From Pratylenchus scribneri (Eukaryota > Nematoda > Chromadorea > Rhabditida > Pratylenchidae), in contig JAQSEB010000033.1 in the NCBI GenBank assembly GCA_030063045.1, positions 2,728,001-2,792,000 of the forward strand: a stretch of DNA of 64,000 nt. Direction: 5' to 3'. Each line of letters opens with the position of its first letter. The stretch's first letter is position 1. Of the stretch, positions 31,901 through 43,700 are shown one piece after another. The notes beneath the pieces are model-generated. The model was not told where the DNA came from and searched no databases. It saw nothing but the letters and a program-made list of their open reading frames with translations. Position numbers and translations under genes: made by a program.

Positions 31901-34644
31901 CTTCCCGAATTGGATGCTTCCTTGTGGAGATATGGCCAAAAGAATAGGCCTAGGTACTAAATATATAATTGGAATTGGAACTGTCCTCTTTCGAATCAAA
32001 GGATGGAAATTTATTTAAATTTGTTTTTACTTTTATTTTAATTTTTGTATTTTACAATGCCCTCACCAACTAAAGGTGGTCGATTCCATCTCGGACTACA
32101 TTTGGATCCATTCTCGATTGGCATTTTGCGCTGAAAGGAAGCCGGAAAGGGCAACCAGCACGAAGGAATGCCTCAAATCCCCATTCCTTGGCTACTATCA
32201 AAAACATTGCCAAGGCAAGTTCCTCTCCTATTTTTGGGCCAATTTTTAATTAAAAAAATAAAATTTTTGGGCCAATTTTGAATTAAAAATTAATTTTTGG
32301 GCCAATTTTGAATTAAAAATTAATTTTTGGGCCAATTTTGATAAAAATTAATTTTTGGGCCAATTTTTAATTAAAAAAATAATTAAATTTTTGGGTAATT
32401 TAAAAAATTAGAGGCCCAAATTTTAATTAAAAAAAATTAAATTTTTGGGCCAAATTTTAAATAAAAAATTAAATTTTTGGGGCAAATTTTAAATAAAAAA
32501 TTAAATTTTTGGGGCAAATTTTAAATAAAAAATTAAATTTTTGGGGCAAATTTTAAATAAAAAATTAAATTTTTGGGCCAAATTTTAAATAAAAAATTAA
32601 AATTTTGGGCCAAATTTTAAATAAAAAATTAAATTTTTGGGGCAAATTTTTAAATAAAAAATTAAAATTTTGGGCCAAATTTTAAATAAAAAATTAAATT
32701 TTTGGGCCAAATTTTAAATAAAAAATTAAATTTTTGGGCCAAATTTTAAATAAAAAATTAAAATTTTGGGCCAAATTTTAAATAAAAAATTAAATTTTTG
32801 GGCCAAATTTTAAATAAAAAATTAAAATTTTGGGCCAAATTTTAAATAAAAAATTAAATTTTTGGGCCAAATTTTAAATAAAAAATTAAAATTTTGGGCC
32901 AAATTTTAAATAAAAAATTAAATTTTTGGGCCAAATTTTAAATAAAAAATTAAAATTTTGGGCCAAATTTTAAATAAAAAATTAAATTTTTGGGCCAAAT
33001 TTTAATTGAAAAATTAGTTTAAATTTTAGGGCCAATTTCGAATTAAAAAATTTTTTTTAGGCCAATTCTGAATTAAAAAGCTCAAAATTTTCGATGCCAT
33101 TTTCCAGCTTTGAATACCTGCGATTTGGCAGCGGCCAGCCCCACCGAATGCCTGGTCCCATTGAAGGCAACCAAAGGTGCGGTTTGTGAATGCATTGATG
33201 AGGCCAGGGATGACCTAAAACGACGAATTGCCGGAATTGCCGATGCAATTCGTGAGGCGGTGGAAGGCGGCTCACGGGCGGCACCCTCAATTGGTTCCGG
33301 CTCAAAAGTGGACCAATGCGTGGCAAACATTAAAAGACAATTGTGAGCAAAATTTTATTAGGATTTTGGACAAATTTTTAAGTCTATTTTTGGCAAATTT
33401 AACTGAAGAGACTCCATCAACCCAAAATTTAACTGAAATAATATTAATTTAGCAAAAACCTTTCGTGTCGAAATATTAGCTTTTTAAGGCCAAATAACTT
33501 GGCCCTAACTAGGGATTTAGGGCTAAGGTCAGGTTCAGGGCAGGCATGGGATATTTTCCCATTGGCAACAAATTCGGACAACATCTTTTCCTTGGGATTT
33601 TGGACAAATTTAATGGCTTAATTAGAGCCATATATTCCTCCAATCCTTCTAAAAATATTAAATAAATTCCCTATAAAATTTATCGGCTTTTTCCTCCCTC
33701 AAAAAAAGGATCACCCCAACAAATGATTGGGCAGCCACAATTGACAATGCCCTGAACAGTTGCATCAAAAATAAACCGTCCACCCAGAATTTGGGCATCG
33801 ATTCTTTGCTGAATGTTGGATGCCGAAAGGTGAAATCATATAAAAAAATTTTATTTAATTGGCTTAAATTTGAGTGGTAAAGATTTTAATTTTATTCCCG
33901 CCTTTTCATTGTCATATCGATGTGCCATATTTTTGGGCTATATATCAAAGAGGCTATAACCAATTTAGAAGGGGAATATACCATTTTAAAGCCAAAAGTG
34001 TCCAATACAAATTGGCTTATTTTAATTTTATTGAATCCAACAATGGTAAAAGTTACCTGCCTTTGAGTGTAATAAACCCTAATCTTCTGAGGAAAAGCTG
34101 CTTATTTTACAAATTGTTTTAAAATTTCACAAAATTAAATTAGCCACTTTTTAGAGGAAATTAAGGGCTTTAAAATGGCATATCGCCTTCCTGAATTGGT
34201 TGTTTCCTTCTTGAGATATGGCCAATAGAAAATTTTATTAGTAAGTTTGGCTGAAGAGATGTTTGCCTCAAAGTATAAGGCCATTCCTTCCAATCTAAAC
34301 AGTTGAAAAAACTCCCATATCTAGCCTTGTTCATTCGGGGGGAACAAAATAAGGTCTAAAAACTCAAAAATCCTGGTTCTTATCCAATAAGTAAGATACA
34401 ATTTAAATATAAGGCCAAAATTGGTCCTAATCCATTCCTTTCCCTTCAAAATTCTCATCAATTCTAATTTTGCAATTCCATCCCAAATTTCATTCTTTAG
34501 ATCATTGCGGACAACACGGGCACAGCGCAAGGCCAAATTCGTGCCGGCTTCGAATTCGTGAACAATTTGATTGACGCAATGGTGGAACGGAGCCGACGCT
34601 TCTGCGGCGGTGCACATTGCGATGGTCCGGCGGCGGTGAATTGA
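28960..34644 (+). CDS. Secreted Cys-rich protein B, unknown family
   Basis: Seven exons: 28960-29132, 30081-30219, 31284-31469, 32076-32214, 33108-33342, 33709-33829, 34501-34644. All phases close, 378 residues. Signal peptide MSFLWLAAFLLILPILVRG followed by QNAGGCDSKQ. About 15 cysteines are spread through mostly helical sequence (YLGCLKTELD, AGVCFAQNIG, LRDCSICRT, EQKCIRVEI, STKECLKSP, GAVCECIDEARDDLKRRIAG, CRRF-type end RRFCGGAHCDGPAAVN). Introns 1 and 4 use GC donors with the optimal AG|GCAAGT context. Introns contain four M1 foldbacks, an 870-bp foldback and a 32-bp AT-rich minisatellite, so 5.7 kb of gene encode only 1.1 kb. I do not recognise the family; extracellular location is inferred from the leader. 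Confidence 0.8.
29150..29467. mobile_element. Foldback MITE M1, copy d (gene B intron 1)
   Basis: Begins 'cttttggccatagctcgcca' only about 20 bp after the exon 1 GC donor, and ends 'gagatatggcccaaagagtg'. Best-preserved left arm: 'aagcaaccaattcaggaagg', 'ctaaatgtcctctaaaaag'. Confidence 0.75.
29672..29963. mobile_element. Foldback MITE M1, copy e (gene B intron 1)
   Basis: Arms 'catatctcagcgaggaatta' and 'cgccttcctgaattggttgc', 'gagatatgggccaatagaac'. Second copy in the same intron. Confidence 0.7.
30364..31238. mobile_element. 870-bp foldback element T1 (gene B intron 2)
   Basis: Left end 'cgccgtttataataactcat' is mirrored by right end 'gatgagttattataaacggc'. Inside, 'aattaaagagcagacttttg' is mirrored by 'aaaagtccgctctttaattt', and the module 'ttattggatagccaaaaatc' recurs several times. 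TIRs near 90 bp plus internal subrepeats. No ORF. Confidence 0.65.
31632..31948. mobile_element. Foldback MITE M1, copy f (gene B intron 3)
   Basis: Arms 'ggccatatctcagcgaggca' and 'ttgtggagatatggccaaaa', with 'ctataaagtggcc' mirrored by 'gccactttttagaggacatt'. Confidence 0.7.
32222..33066. repeat. AT-rich 32-bp minisatellite in gene B intron 4
   Basis: About 26 units of 'ttttgggccaaattttaaat' plus 'aaaaaattaaat', period 32 bp, some with GGGGCA instead of GGGCCA. It fills nearly the whole intron between the GC donor at 32215 and the acceptor at 33107. Confidence 0.9.
33925..34228. mobile_element. Foldback MITE M1, copy g (gene B intron 6)
   Basis: Arms 'gggctatatatcaaagaggc' and 'cttgagatatggccaataga', with 'gccactttttagaggaaatt' near the right end. 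Confidence 0.65.
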
Positions 34645-37097
34645 TGCGCCCCCGAGGGGAAAAAAGGACGAAAATGGAAAGAATGAAGGAGGAAGAATGG
34701 ACAATTTGGTGTGGCGAATAATTCATTCACATTTTGTTTTGGGGGAATTTTTGTATTCATTCATATGGAATTATTGGGCGGAATAAATATAATAAAAAAG
34801 GATGGATTTGGATCAGAAAATTGGGGAAAGGTGGGAAATTGGATTTTGGGCGAGCCGCCCACCCAATATTATTATTTTATTGGAACCAGGGCGCAATAAC
34901 CGAGGAGCGAGGAGGATTGAATGAATGCTTATTAAGCTGAAAGAAAACCTATATGAGATTATTTGCATTGGTTTTGAATTGAACAAAAATTCCCAATTCA
35001 ATATTTTCGGTTTCCTCATTGCCGTTTTTTCCAGGAATTTTGACATTTTTGAGAGGCTGTCAATGAAGCTTTTAATATTTGAATTTCATCATTTTTCCAC
35101 TTCAATCTGTCAATTCCCCTTTGATTTTTATCCATTTCCCTTTCCATTTGTCCAATTTGTAAATTCGTGATCGAAGAATATTTCCGGTTTCCTCCCAATT
35201 TTTTGCCTATTAAATCACAATAATTTGGCCCAATTTGGGGTAATCCAGCTCAGTAAATTGAAGGCCAATTTCGGTAAGCCTTTGGGGCATTAAGGCCCCA
35301 AAATTGGGGAATTGGGATTGGTTGTTCTTCCCTCAAATCCTGCTTTTTCCCAGTCGAACATTTCTGCGCAACTTTTCTGCCCTCATTCTTCACAGAGAAT
35401 CTGATCAATTTTTTGATCCAGCGGCTTAGAATTGGGCTAACATCAATTTGAGAATTGTGAGGGAAAATTTAGGCAGCGTTCTTAAAATTGTTTGCCCATA
35501 AATTGTGCTTTTTGCTTGAAATTGGAAGGAGATTTAGGGAAAATCGCTATTTAAATCGAATCCGCTTAAAATAAAATCCACAATCCATCCCAATTTCTAG
35601 CAGTGAGCTCAATTTCAGCCGTTCTTCCCTTTTCTACTCCAAATTGCGCACTTTAATCTGTTGCTTTCCTTCCCAAAAAACAACAATTTTGCATTTACCT
35701 TTTGGGTAATCGCCGCCATCTCTTTTCCCTATTTTTCCAACAATTTTTTGTTGTTTTCCTTCAATAAAAATGACTTCGGCTAATTCATATTTTTTTCATC
35801 GCTTTTCATCAGAAAGAAAAGTGCAATTACAATTACAATCCTTTCCGGAAAGAAAAGTGCAATTACAATTACAATCCTTTCCGGAAAGAAAAGTGCAATT
35901 ACAATTACAATCCTTTCCGGAAAGAAAAGTGCAATTACAATTACAATCCTTTCCGGAAAGAAAAGTGCAATTACAATTACAATCCTTTCCGGAAAGAAAA
36001 GTGCAATTACAATTACAATCCTTTCCGGAAAGAAAAGTGCAATTACAATTACAATCCTTTCCGGAAAGAAAAGTGCAATTACAATTACAATCCTTTCCGG
36101 AAAGAAAAGTGCAATTACAATTACAATCCTTTCCGGAAAGAAAAGTGCAATTACAATTACAATCCTTTCCGGAAAGAAAAGTGCAATTACAATTACAATC
36201 CTTTCCGGAAAGAAAAGTGCAATTACAATTACAATCCTTTCCGGAAAGAAAAGTGCAATTACAATTACAATCCTTTCCGGAAAGAAAAGTGCAATTACAA
36301 TTACAATCCTTTCCGGAAAGAAAAGTGCAATTACAATTACAATCCTTTCCGGAAAGAAAAGTGCAATTACAATTACAATCCTTTCCGGAAAGAAAAGTGC
36401 AATTACAATTACAATCCTTTCCGGAAAGAAAAGTGCAATTACAATTACAATCCTTTCCGGAAAGAAAAGTGCAATTACAATTACATTCCTTTCCGGGATG
36501 GGAATCTAAAAACATTAAAAATCTTCTAAATTTCCTAATTAAATTTTAATTAGCAAATTTCGAATTACATTACAACTCAGAATTTCAACGTCCAGAAGTG
36601 GCATTTTTCCTAACAAATCAAGAGAATATTTAAATTAAAATAAAAGCTTGAATTTAAGCTGCGATATGAATCCAATATGACAAAAAAATTCTAGTTAACA
36701 TCAAATTAATTCCTGAAAGATGCTCCAATCGCGCATTTTTTAAACCTATATTCTTTATTATAGAACATTTCGTGTACTTTTTTCACACTCAAATATTTCT
36801 TCGGTATTTTTGAATCCACTCAAAATAGATCACAACAATTCAGCTTAAAATTGAAAATTGCGGCATTCCCTCTTATCCACCTTTTCCTTTTTTTTTCCAA
36901 AATAGGTTTTCATTCGCGCAAACTTTCATTGTTGCGTTAACTAATAAATAACAAGAAAAATGAGGGCAAATCAACACAAAAATCCAATCTTCTTCTCCAT
37001 TTTCGTGATGATTTTATAACATTTGCATTCCTCAATTCTATAATATTATTATTTATTATATTCATTATTTTTGGATTAATTCTTCAAATTATATAAA
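34645..37097. other. Spacer between secreted genes B and C
   Basis: AATAAA at about 34780 probably ends gene B. Apart from the 36-bp tandem array at 35813-36497, the region is AT-rich with no supported gene. The 120 bp before 37098 are very AT-rich and likely proximal promoter of gene C. Confidence 0.45.
35813..36497. repeat. 36-bp tandem array, 19 near-identical units, open on both strands
   Basis: Nineteen units of 36 bp (AGAAAAGTGCAATTACAATT, then ACAATCCTTTCCGGAA) with essentially no divergence except the last. On the plus strand an ORF (35770-36549, 259 codons) would read ERKVQLQLQSFP nineteen times; on the minus strand GKDCNCNCTFLS repeats. The plus ORF has no signal peptide or splice context and the ends are unremarkable, so coding is doubtful. 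Each junction contains the palindrome CTTTCCGGAAAG. It could equally be a protein-binding site array. Confidence 0.9.
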
Positions 37098-38638
37098 ATG
37101 ACTTTCACATTCCAATTCGTCATAATTTTGTTGGCCTCAATTTTTGCGACAAATGCCCAACAGCAACAATCATCGCCTCCTTTGGAGCCAGCCGTTCGTG
37201 TTGTCCGTTTTCAAGTCGATTATCCGGAAGCGGAATTGGAAACAGTACGCAAATTGCCAAATTGGTCGGCGGTAATGCGAAAAAGGTGATCCACCAATTT
37301 CCATTTTTTTTTTTCATTTTTAATTAATAATATTCCACATTTTCATTAAAGTGTTCTCGCCTCGTTGCGTTTTGTGAACAAACGTAAGTCTCCTTCGATT
37401 GTTTGGTTGACCTAGTTCATTTTGCCTAATTTTGGATACTTCTAATTGTAGGAAAATAAAAGATGATATTTTGGTCCATTTTTTCTCAAAACGACATAGC
37501 CTCAAATGTAAACTATATGTAAATGTAACCTAAATTTTGCCTTGGCATATATAGAAATCGAACCTTAAATAAGGCTAAATGAATGGTGGCCTATTCTAAT
37601 GTAATTTTCCCCCCTCTCTAATTCACGTAAGATTGGCTAATTTGTGGTGAAGCACGTGAGCCTGGTGAGCCGAATAGATTGCTAGCTCCAGGCGGCTCGG
37701 CTAGCAAGGAGAAAGGGACTGGAGGCGGCGGAACGGATTGTGGCAAATTGCAAGTGACCGGAGAACCAATTGGCAGCCGCCAATATCGAGTCAATGGCAC
37801 ATTTATTGCAAACAGGTACAGTCGATAAATGCAAAGAGGGGAAAAATTGCTAAAAAAGAAGAATAAATGAGAGAAGGTTAGAAATTTTGCAAGTGTTTTT
37901 TTTCCTTTCTGTAAAAATATAATATTTAATAAAATTTTTATTCCGGTTATTTTATGTTTCATCTAATTTAGCATCGCTATTTAATTCCGCTTGTTTTGTG
38001 CTTTCGCTTAGAATAATTCCGCCTTTTTTGTGTTTTCGCTTAGAATAATTCCGCCTATTTTGTGTTTTCGCTTAGAATAAATCCGCCTGTTGTGTTGCAC
38101 CAAAATGTGTTTTCTTTGCTGTATTCCCTTCTCTCTCTCTCATATTGAACCAATTCCCTTTTATCTTATTTTATATATTTTAATTAAAAGCAAAATTTTT
38201 GCATAAAAAATACAAGAATTCTAAAACAATTCACAGAGACCCAGTTCGAAATGCAAAAGTGGAGGCTAACTCCACTGTTCAATCCGTCCTTCAAATTGGA
38301 CTGAAAGGAGGCATTTTCCAATATAAAAATGCCATGAAAATGCTTGGTTAGTTTCTGGCTTAATTATTTGGTGATTGAAAATTAGCAATCCAATAACTAT
38401 TTTGAGCATTCCATTTTTGTATGATTGGGAAGGAATTTTTCGGGGCAATTCTAATATATTTTCCACAGGCAAACCAAACTTGGAAATGGCTTTTGAAGAG
38501 GCTTTCTTCTGCTATCCGGATCAGGAACAAGTCCAAGGGGATCAATGCAAGCCGAGAGACGGCACCCAACAATCGGGAATTGGGTCAACTACCGGCGAAC
38601 GATTGAAAAGAGCGACAATCAAGCAGCCAAGTAAATAA
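37098..38638 (+). CDS. Secreted protein C, unknown family
   Basis: Five exons: 37098-37285, 37352-37383, 37632-37815, 38237-38346, 38469-38638, GT-AG and in phase, 227 residues. Signal peptide MTFTFQFVIILLASIFATNA is followed by a Gln/Pro-rich stretch and VRVVRFQVDYPEAELETV. The middle holds two Cys (LICGEAR, GTDCGKLQV) and a possible beta segment SRQYRVNGTFIANRD. Near the end are FFCYPDQEQ and DQCKPRDG, so four Cys in the mature part, and two N-glycosylation sequons (NGT, NST). Intron 3 contains a short copy of the dispersed 32-bp satellite. No family recognised. Confidence 0.75.
37980..38096 (+). repeat. Dispersed 32-bp satellite, array A3, in gene C intron 3
   Basis: Four units with the AATTCCGCC core, some diverged ('aataaatccgcctgttgtg'). 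Confidence 0.85.
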
Positions 38639-38799
38639 TGGATGCTGGATTTGAATGGAATAGATGAAAATCTTTGAAGATTATTTAGTGAAGAAATTTT
38701 TTGAGCTTGTCCATATTTTGGATTTTTTATTAAAAAAAATATAAAATTTTCCAATTTATTCGCACAAAATAAGAAAATTACGAGATCAAAAAATGAATA

Positions 38800-39130
38800 A
38801 ATCCAATCAGAGGAATTATATTCAATTATTATTGCTTATAAAAAGATGCAATAGATCCTTGACAAAAAATGACATCCTTTTGAACATGACCATTGAACAT
38901 TATTTTGGGGATGAAAATGTGTGCCGCCCCAACCTAATACTTGACCAACCCAAAAGCCACATCACATTTCTTTTGACCCAACAGCAATTGACACCGAAAG
39001 AAGAAGGGGGAGAGTGGGATATTGTCTTTTTGAAGGGGAAAACAATAAAGTGGATTCACTCAAATCCAATAATACAGTTGAGTAGGGCCATTGATATTGC
39101 CACTTTTTTTGTTTCATTTCGCCGCCCCAT
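38800..39130 (-). repeat. Diverged repeat D, copy 1
   Basis: Read on the minus strand it aligns with plus-strand 48815-49080: 'ctgtattattgg', 'ccactttattgtt', 'caatatcccactctccccct', 'tcaattgctgttg', 'aataatgttcaatggtcatg'. A plus-strand ORF here (38793-39137) is probably a by-product. Confidence 0.55.
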
Positions 39131-40738
39131 TCAATAGCCGCTAGTTTTATTTGATGAGTTTTTATGATTTTTGTATTTAATAAATATGCAAATTCCTAGT
39201 AAATTTGAATTAAATTAAAAACCATATTTAATTGTGGACCCAGAGTATTATGACTTTGGCTATTCTCCTAATCAAAGTTACGGCACACTTCATTTAAAAG
39301 TATGGAATATTTTCGTTCAAAGAATAATTTAGGAACATTAAATTGAGATGAGGACATTCTCAGAACTGGAATTTCTTATGTCCTATGTTTTTATGCATTT
39401 CTATCCATGTTCTCAAATTGAAAATTCAACAAAAGAATGAATTTTTTAAATGCTTCATTCTTAGCTCATTTTCCCAATGGCATTTATTGTGATAAAAATT
39501 TTAATATGCCAAAAACATTTCATCCCAAGAATTTTATATATTTCGAATCATTCTTCGAAATACTTGTCAAGGTAGATTGCCACATTTGGCCGGAGTCGAG
39601 AAAAATGCAAATCGATGTGCTCTCCGCGTCTTGGAATTTTGCCTCACAAAAATAGGCCATTGGGGTGGGGTTGGCTTTGACATTTTCATTGGCGGTATTT
39701 TTATTACGGCGAATCGACTTCCCCACTTCGCCTTTCCATTGCTTCTCGATGATGGCATTCTCCGCTGGGACCGCTCAAAGAATAATAATTCAATTTGGCT
39801 TTTGGGACAACATCATCCATGGGGAAAAGGTCCAATGGCACAATGAAAGGAAGGAGCCATTGAGGGTGAAAAACTATTGAAAGAAAGAGAAAAGGAGCTA
39901 TTTGAAAGAAGGCAAAAGAAGGACAGATGTGAGTGTGCAAGGCAAAAAAAAGAAGGAAGGGCGAAAGGGAAAGGCCTCCACTGGGATACTGTAATGCCAC
40001 CGACCGGCGGGATATGAAGTGAGGGGAAAAGAGGGGAAAGAAGGCAAAGGAAGGAAAGGAGGGGGCTGGACCTAATTGGCCGGCCAACCCACCCTTGGGG
40101 GAGGGGGGAAGAGAGGGGCTGAAAAGGATAAGGAACCATCGTCGAAGGCGGACTAACCAACGGAGTGGGGGTTGTCCCCATGGACCGCCGGCACACCGAT
40201 AACGAGATTTGCGGCCTCACCCGTCCCTTTCCATCTACACATTCATCGTCAACACATCACATTTGGCCCTCACATTCTCGTTGTGGGGTTTGGCCATTTT
40301 GCTTGGCCAGCAAGCAGCAGCAGAGGAGGACCCTAATTTGGTTAGGGGCCCCCGCACAGCATCCACTTGGCCTATTCCCTTCCCTCCTTTTTGGCTACAG
40401 TCCCCTAAACCATTGCTTTTGCCCCCGCACAAATTCAATTTTCTCGGCCACTCAATCTTCCCCCCCCCCCCCCCTTTCCCGGCCTCCTTCGATGCCGTAA
40501 AGAGGAAAGGGTTGGTCCCCCTTTTCGTTTCTGTTTTGCTACTGATCAATTCCCTCTACCTTCCACTTCTTTTATAGAGTGCCTCCTAAATTTGCCACTG
40601 GCCGATTACTGTCTATTTTTGCGTGTACCCTTCAGCCCTCTATTCACATTTTTGTTACAGAAAAAACATTGCCACCTTTATTTTTCCCTTAAAATCTAAA
40701 AGTGAATAACCCTTTAAAATCCAAAATATACCCTAAAT
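39131..40738. other. Upstream region of the homeobox gene
   Basis: 39131-39560 is AT-rich. 39560-40640 is GC-richer with strong purine/pyrimidine strand bias, a C11-12 run near 40463 and open frames on both strands that show no family resemblance. Probably promoter and enhancer DNA of the homeobox gene. Confidence 0.4.
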
Positions 40739-43700
40739 ATGAGTTTGGGCAGTCAATCGACGGTGAGTGGCGGTGGCGAAATGGCCGATAGCACAGAAAA
40801 TGGCGGGGGTCCAGGCAGCAATTCGGTTGGCCAACAACAGGAAATGGGCCAAAATTCAACCTCCGAAGAAGGAAATACCTTTCATATGGGCCATTCTCAG
40901 CAGCAAACCCATCTTCAGCAACATCAATTGGATGCCAGCGGCACAATGTCCGCCCTTTCCCTTTCCACCCTTCAGGCGCTGATCCCCGGAGGGCATGCCG
41001 CCGGCGTTCTGTCCATTCAGGGCATCCAACAGGCCAGTTTTGGGAGAGGGATCTGGCCGGTTTAAATGAGGGGATTTGGCCAATTAGGAAGGTGATTTGG
41101 TCAGTTTTGGCCAAGGGGTTTAGGCCAGTTTAAAGGGTTTTGGCCAACGGTCTTTGGTTAATTTAGGAGGGGAAGATGAATTTAATGGTGGCACAAAAAT
41201 TTACGTTGGAAGAAAATGTGAATGTGCCATAAATGGGGGACAACACCGCCACCCAGGCTCGCAGAAGGGATGATTCAATCAGTGGTGGAAGGGGGAGAGG
41301 CAGGGGATGGGCGCCTCTAATTGAATATTTGGGGGTGGGGTGGAAGGCAAAGGCAGAGGATAAACGCATTTTCATAATTCACTGGCGCCAAATTGAGTTT
41401 TGGGGGCGACGCACAAAAAGCCAAAAGGGTTGGGGGATTGATGGAGGCAAAAGCAGCAGTGGGGAAGCAAAACCAATTTGTACAAAAGGCCAAATCGAAT
41501 TTGGCCAAGGGAATGTGATGGGGAGGATCCCCACATTCAGCTGCATTGCTTGCCTCCCATTCAGTCATTTTGATGGAGCATTCAGTCAGTAGCCCAACTC
41601 ATCCCATTCCAGAGTTTTGGCAGAATATTTTTCCTTATTAACCCAGGGGTCCATCCATTATGGATACTGATATCTTCTTAATCAAAATTCAAATTCCTAT
41701 TTTAGATTCCATGTTTGAGCTTTTCATGATTTTATATTATTGCTTAGAATAATTCCGCCTGTTTTGTGTTTTCACTTAGAATAATTCCGCCTGTTTTGTG
41801 TTTTCGCTTAGAATAATTCCGCCTGTTTTGTGTTTTCACTTAGAATAATTCCGCCTGTTTTGTGTTTTCACTTAGAATAATTCCGCCTGTTTTGTGTTTT
41901 CACTTAGAATAATTCCGCCTGTTTTGTGTTTTCGCTTAGAATAATTCCGCCTGTTTTGTGTTTTCACTTAGAATAATTCCGCCTGTTTTGTGTTTTCGCT
42001 TAGAATAATTCCACCTGTTTTGTGTTTTCGCTTAGAATAATTCAGCCTGTTTTGTGTTTTCGCTTAGAATAATTCCGCCTGTTTGTGTTTTCGTTTAGAA
42101 TAATTACGGAGAAAGTTAAAAAAATATAGGGATTCCTTCCCTTTATCAGTGTGTTAGGGGTTGGATTAGGTTTAATAAGTTGATTTTCATTCTGGCCCCC
42201 AATTTCCTTGGATTGATCGATTCCATCCAAACAAAATAACAAATTGCAGGACTTGAAGCCAAGCCAATTGGCCGACTTCTCCCACTATAATCCATATGCG
42301 GCATCGGCGGCCACACTTCGCCCAATCATCGATGGCTGCCATTCCGCAGCCGCATTGGCCACAATGGTCAATGGAGGTGGAAGCCATCAGCAACAATCAT
42401 CGATGGGAGGCGGCAGTGATTCATCCACCAATCAACAACAATCCGGCAATTCAGGCGGCAATGGCCAATTGAAAAGACCAAAACCGGAGCCGAGAACTGG
42501 AACGGCAATTAGTACTGGCGGTGGAGGCGGCATTGGAGGAGGAGGAGGCAGTCTTTTCCCCTCGCATCATTCCTCAAATCCATATCCATCAGCACCGGCA
42601 CGGTCAGTTCAATTAAATTCAAATAATTTTTATTTTGATGTAGGCCACAGAATTGTAGGAAATAAATTCTATTAAGCCACGGAATTGTAGGAAATTTTAA
42701 TCATAGAATTGACTCCATTTTGGTCAAGAGAAAGGAATGGTTTAATACAAAAAAATTAGATATTCCCTTTTTGGGAGTGTATAATGCCGATCCTATACCT
42801 AAATATTTAACAAAAAATGCTTTAAATTTTTCATCATTTAAACTCAATTACTGTAGTGTCTATTTATTGTTATATGAAAGTTTAAAGATTCATTTCTTCT
42901 TATATAATTCCGAAGTATGTTCCAAATTCCACTAAAAGTGAGCTTAATTTTTCGATCTAATGTAATTTTGATTAAAATTTCCTTTGACCAATAAAATGGC
43001 CCAATTTATTTTTTTTAATGCAACCAATTATACGGAAAGGTGAAAAGTTTGAGATTCCGATAAAAATTTAAATATTTTGCCTCCAATATAAATTTTAATA
43101 TTTATGCAAAATTCTTTAAAATTCTATCATTCACTTTAATATAGCCGTCGGCATCGAACAACATTCACGGCGGAACAATTGGCCGAGTTGGACAATGCCT
43201 TTCAAAAATCCCACTATCCGGACATTTATAATCGAGAGGAATTGGCCCGGATGACCAAATTGAATGAGGCACGCATTCAGGCAAGTCCTCTTAAGGAAAA
43301 ATGAGGCCAAAATTTGATTTAAATTATTTATGACAATGTTTAATCCCTTTCATGTTTATCCAAGAAGTTTCTTTTCTATCCGATTTTGCATGTTTTGCCC
43401 AAAGGCACAATCAAAAAAAGCCAACAAATTTACATAAAAATGCCTTTTCCCTTTACAATATCCCTTTTGGCCTTCTCGCATTGCGCAATCCAATGAAGCG
43501 GATAATAAAGATTTGTGTTTGCAAATGAGCAATGTATAAGAGGACTTACTAACCAATGTCCGGGTCATTGGACTCAAAACAAGGGGAAGGGGGAAAGGGA
43601 ATGGAAGAAGTTCGCCAATGGGTGGATTAGGAGAGCATCCCCGGAGGGTTCGCGCACCAAAATTGCCGGGTAAATTTATTCATTCCCTTCCAATTTGCCT

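Noticed and set aside
35796..36515. Cys-rich minus-strand ORF of 239 codons (GKDCNCNCTFLS repeat)
   Set aside because: A consequence of the 36-bp period; neither strand has start, leader or splice context favouring coding.
38793..39137. 114-codon plus-strand ORF
   Set aside because: Falls exactly on repeat D, whose other copy at 48.8 kb lacks an equivalent frame.
39704..40577. Several 100+ codon ORFs on both strands
   Set aside because: Overlapping, strand-symmetric and from purine/pyrimidine-biased DNA upstream of the homeobox gene.
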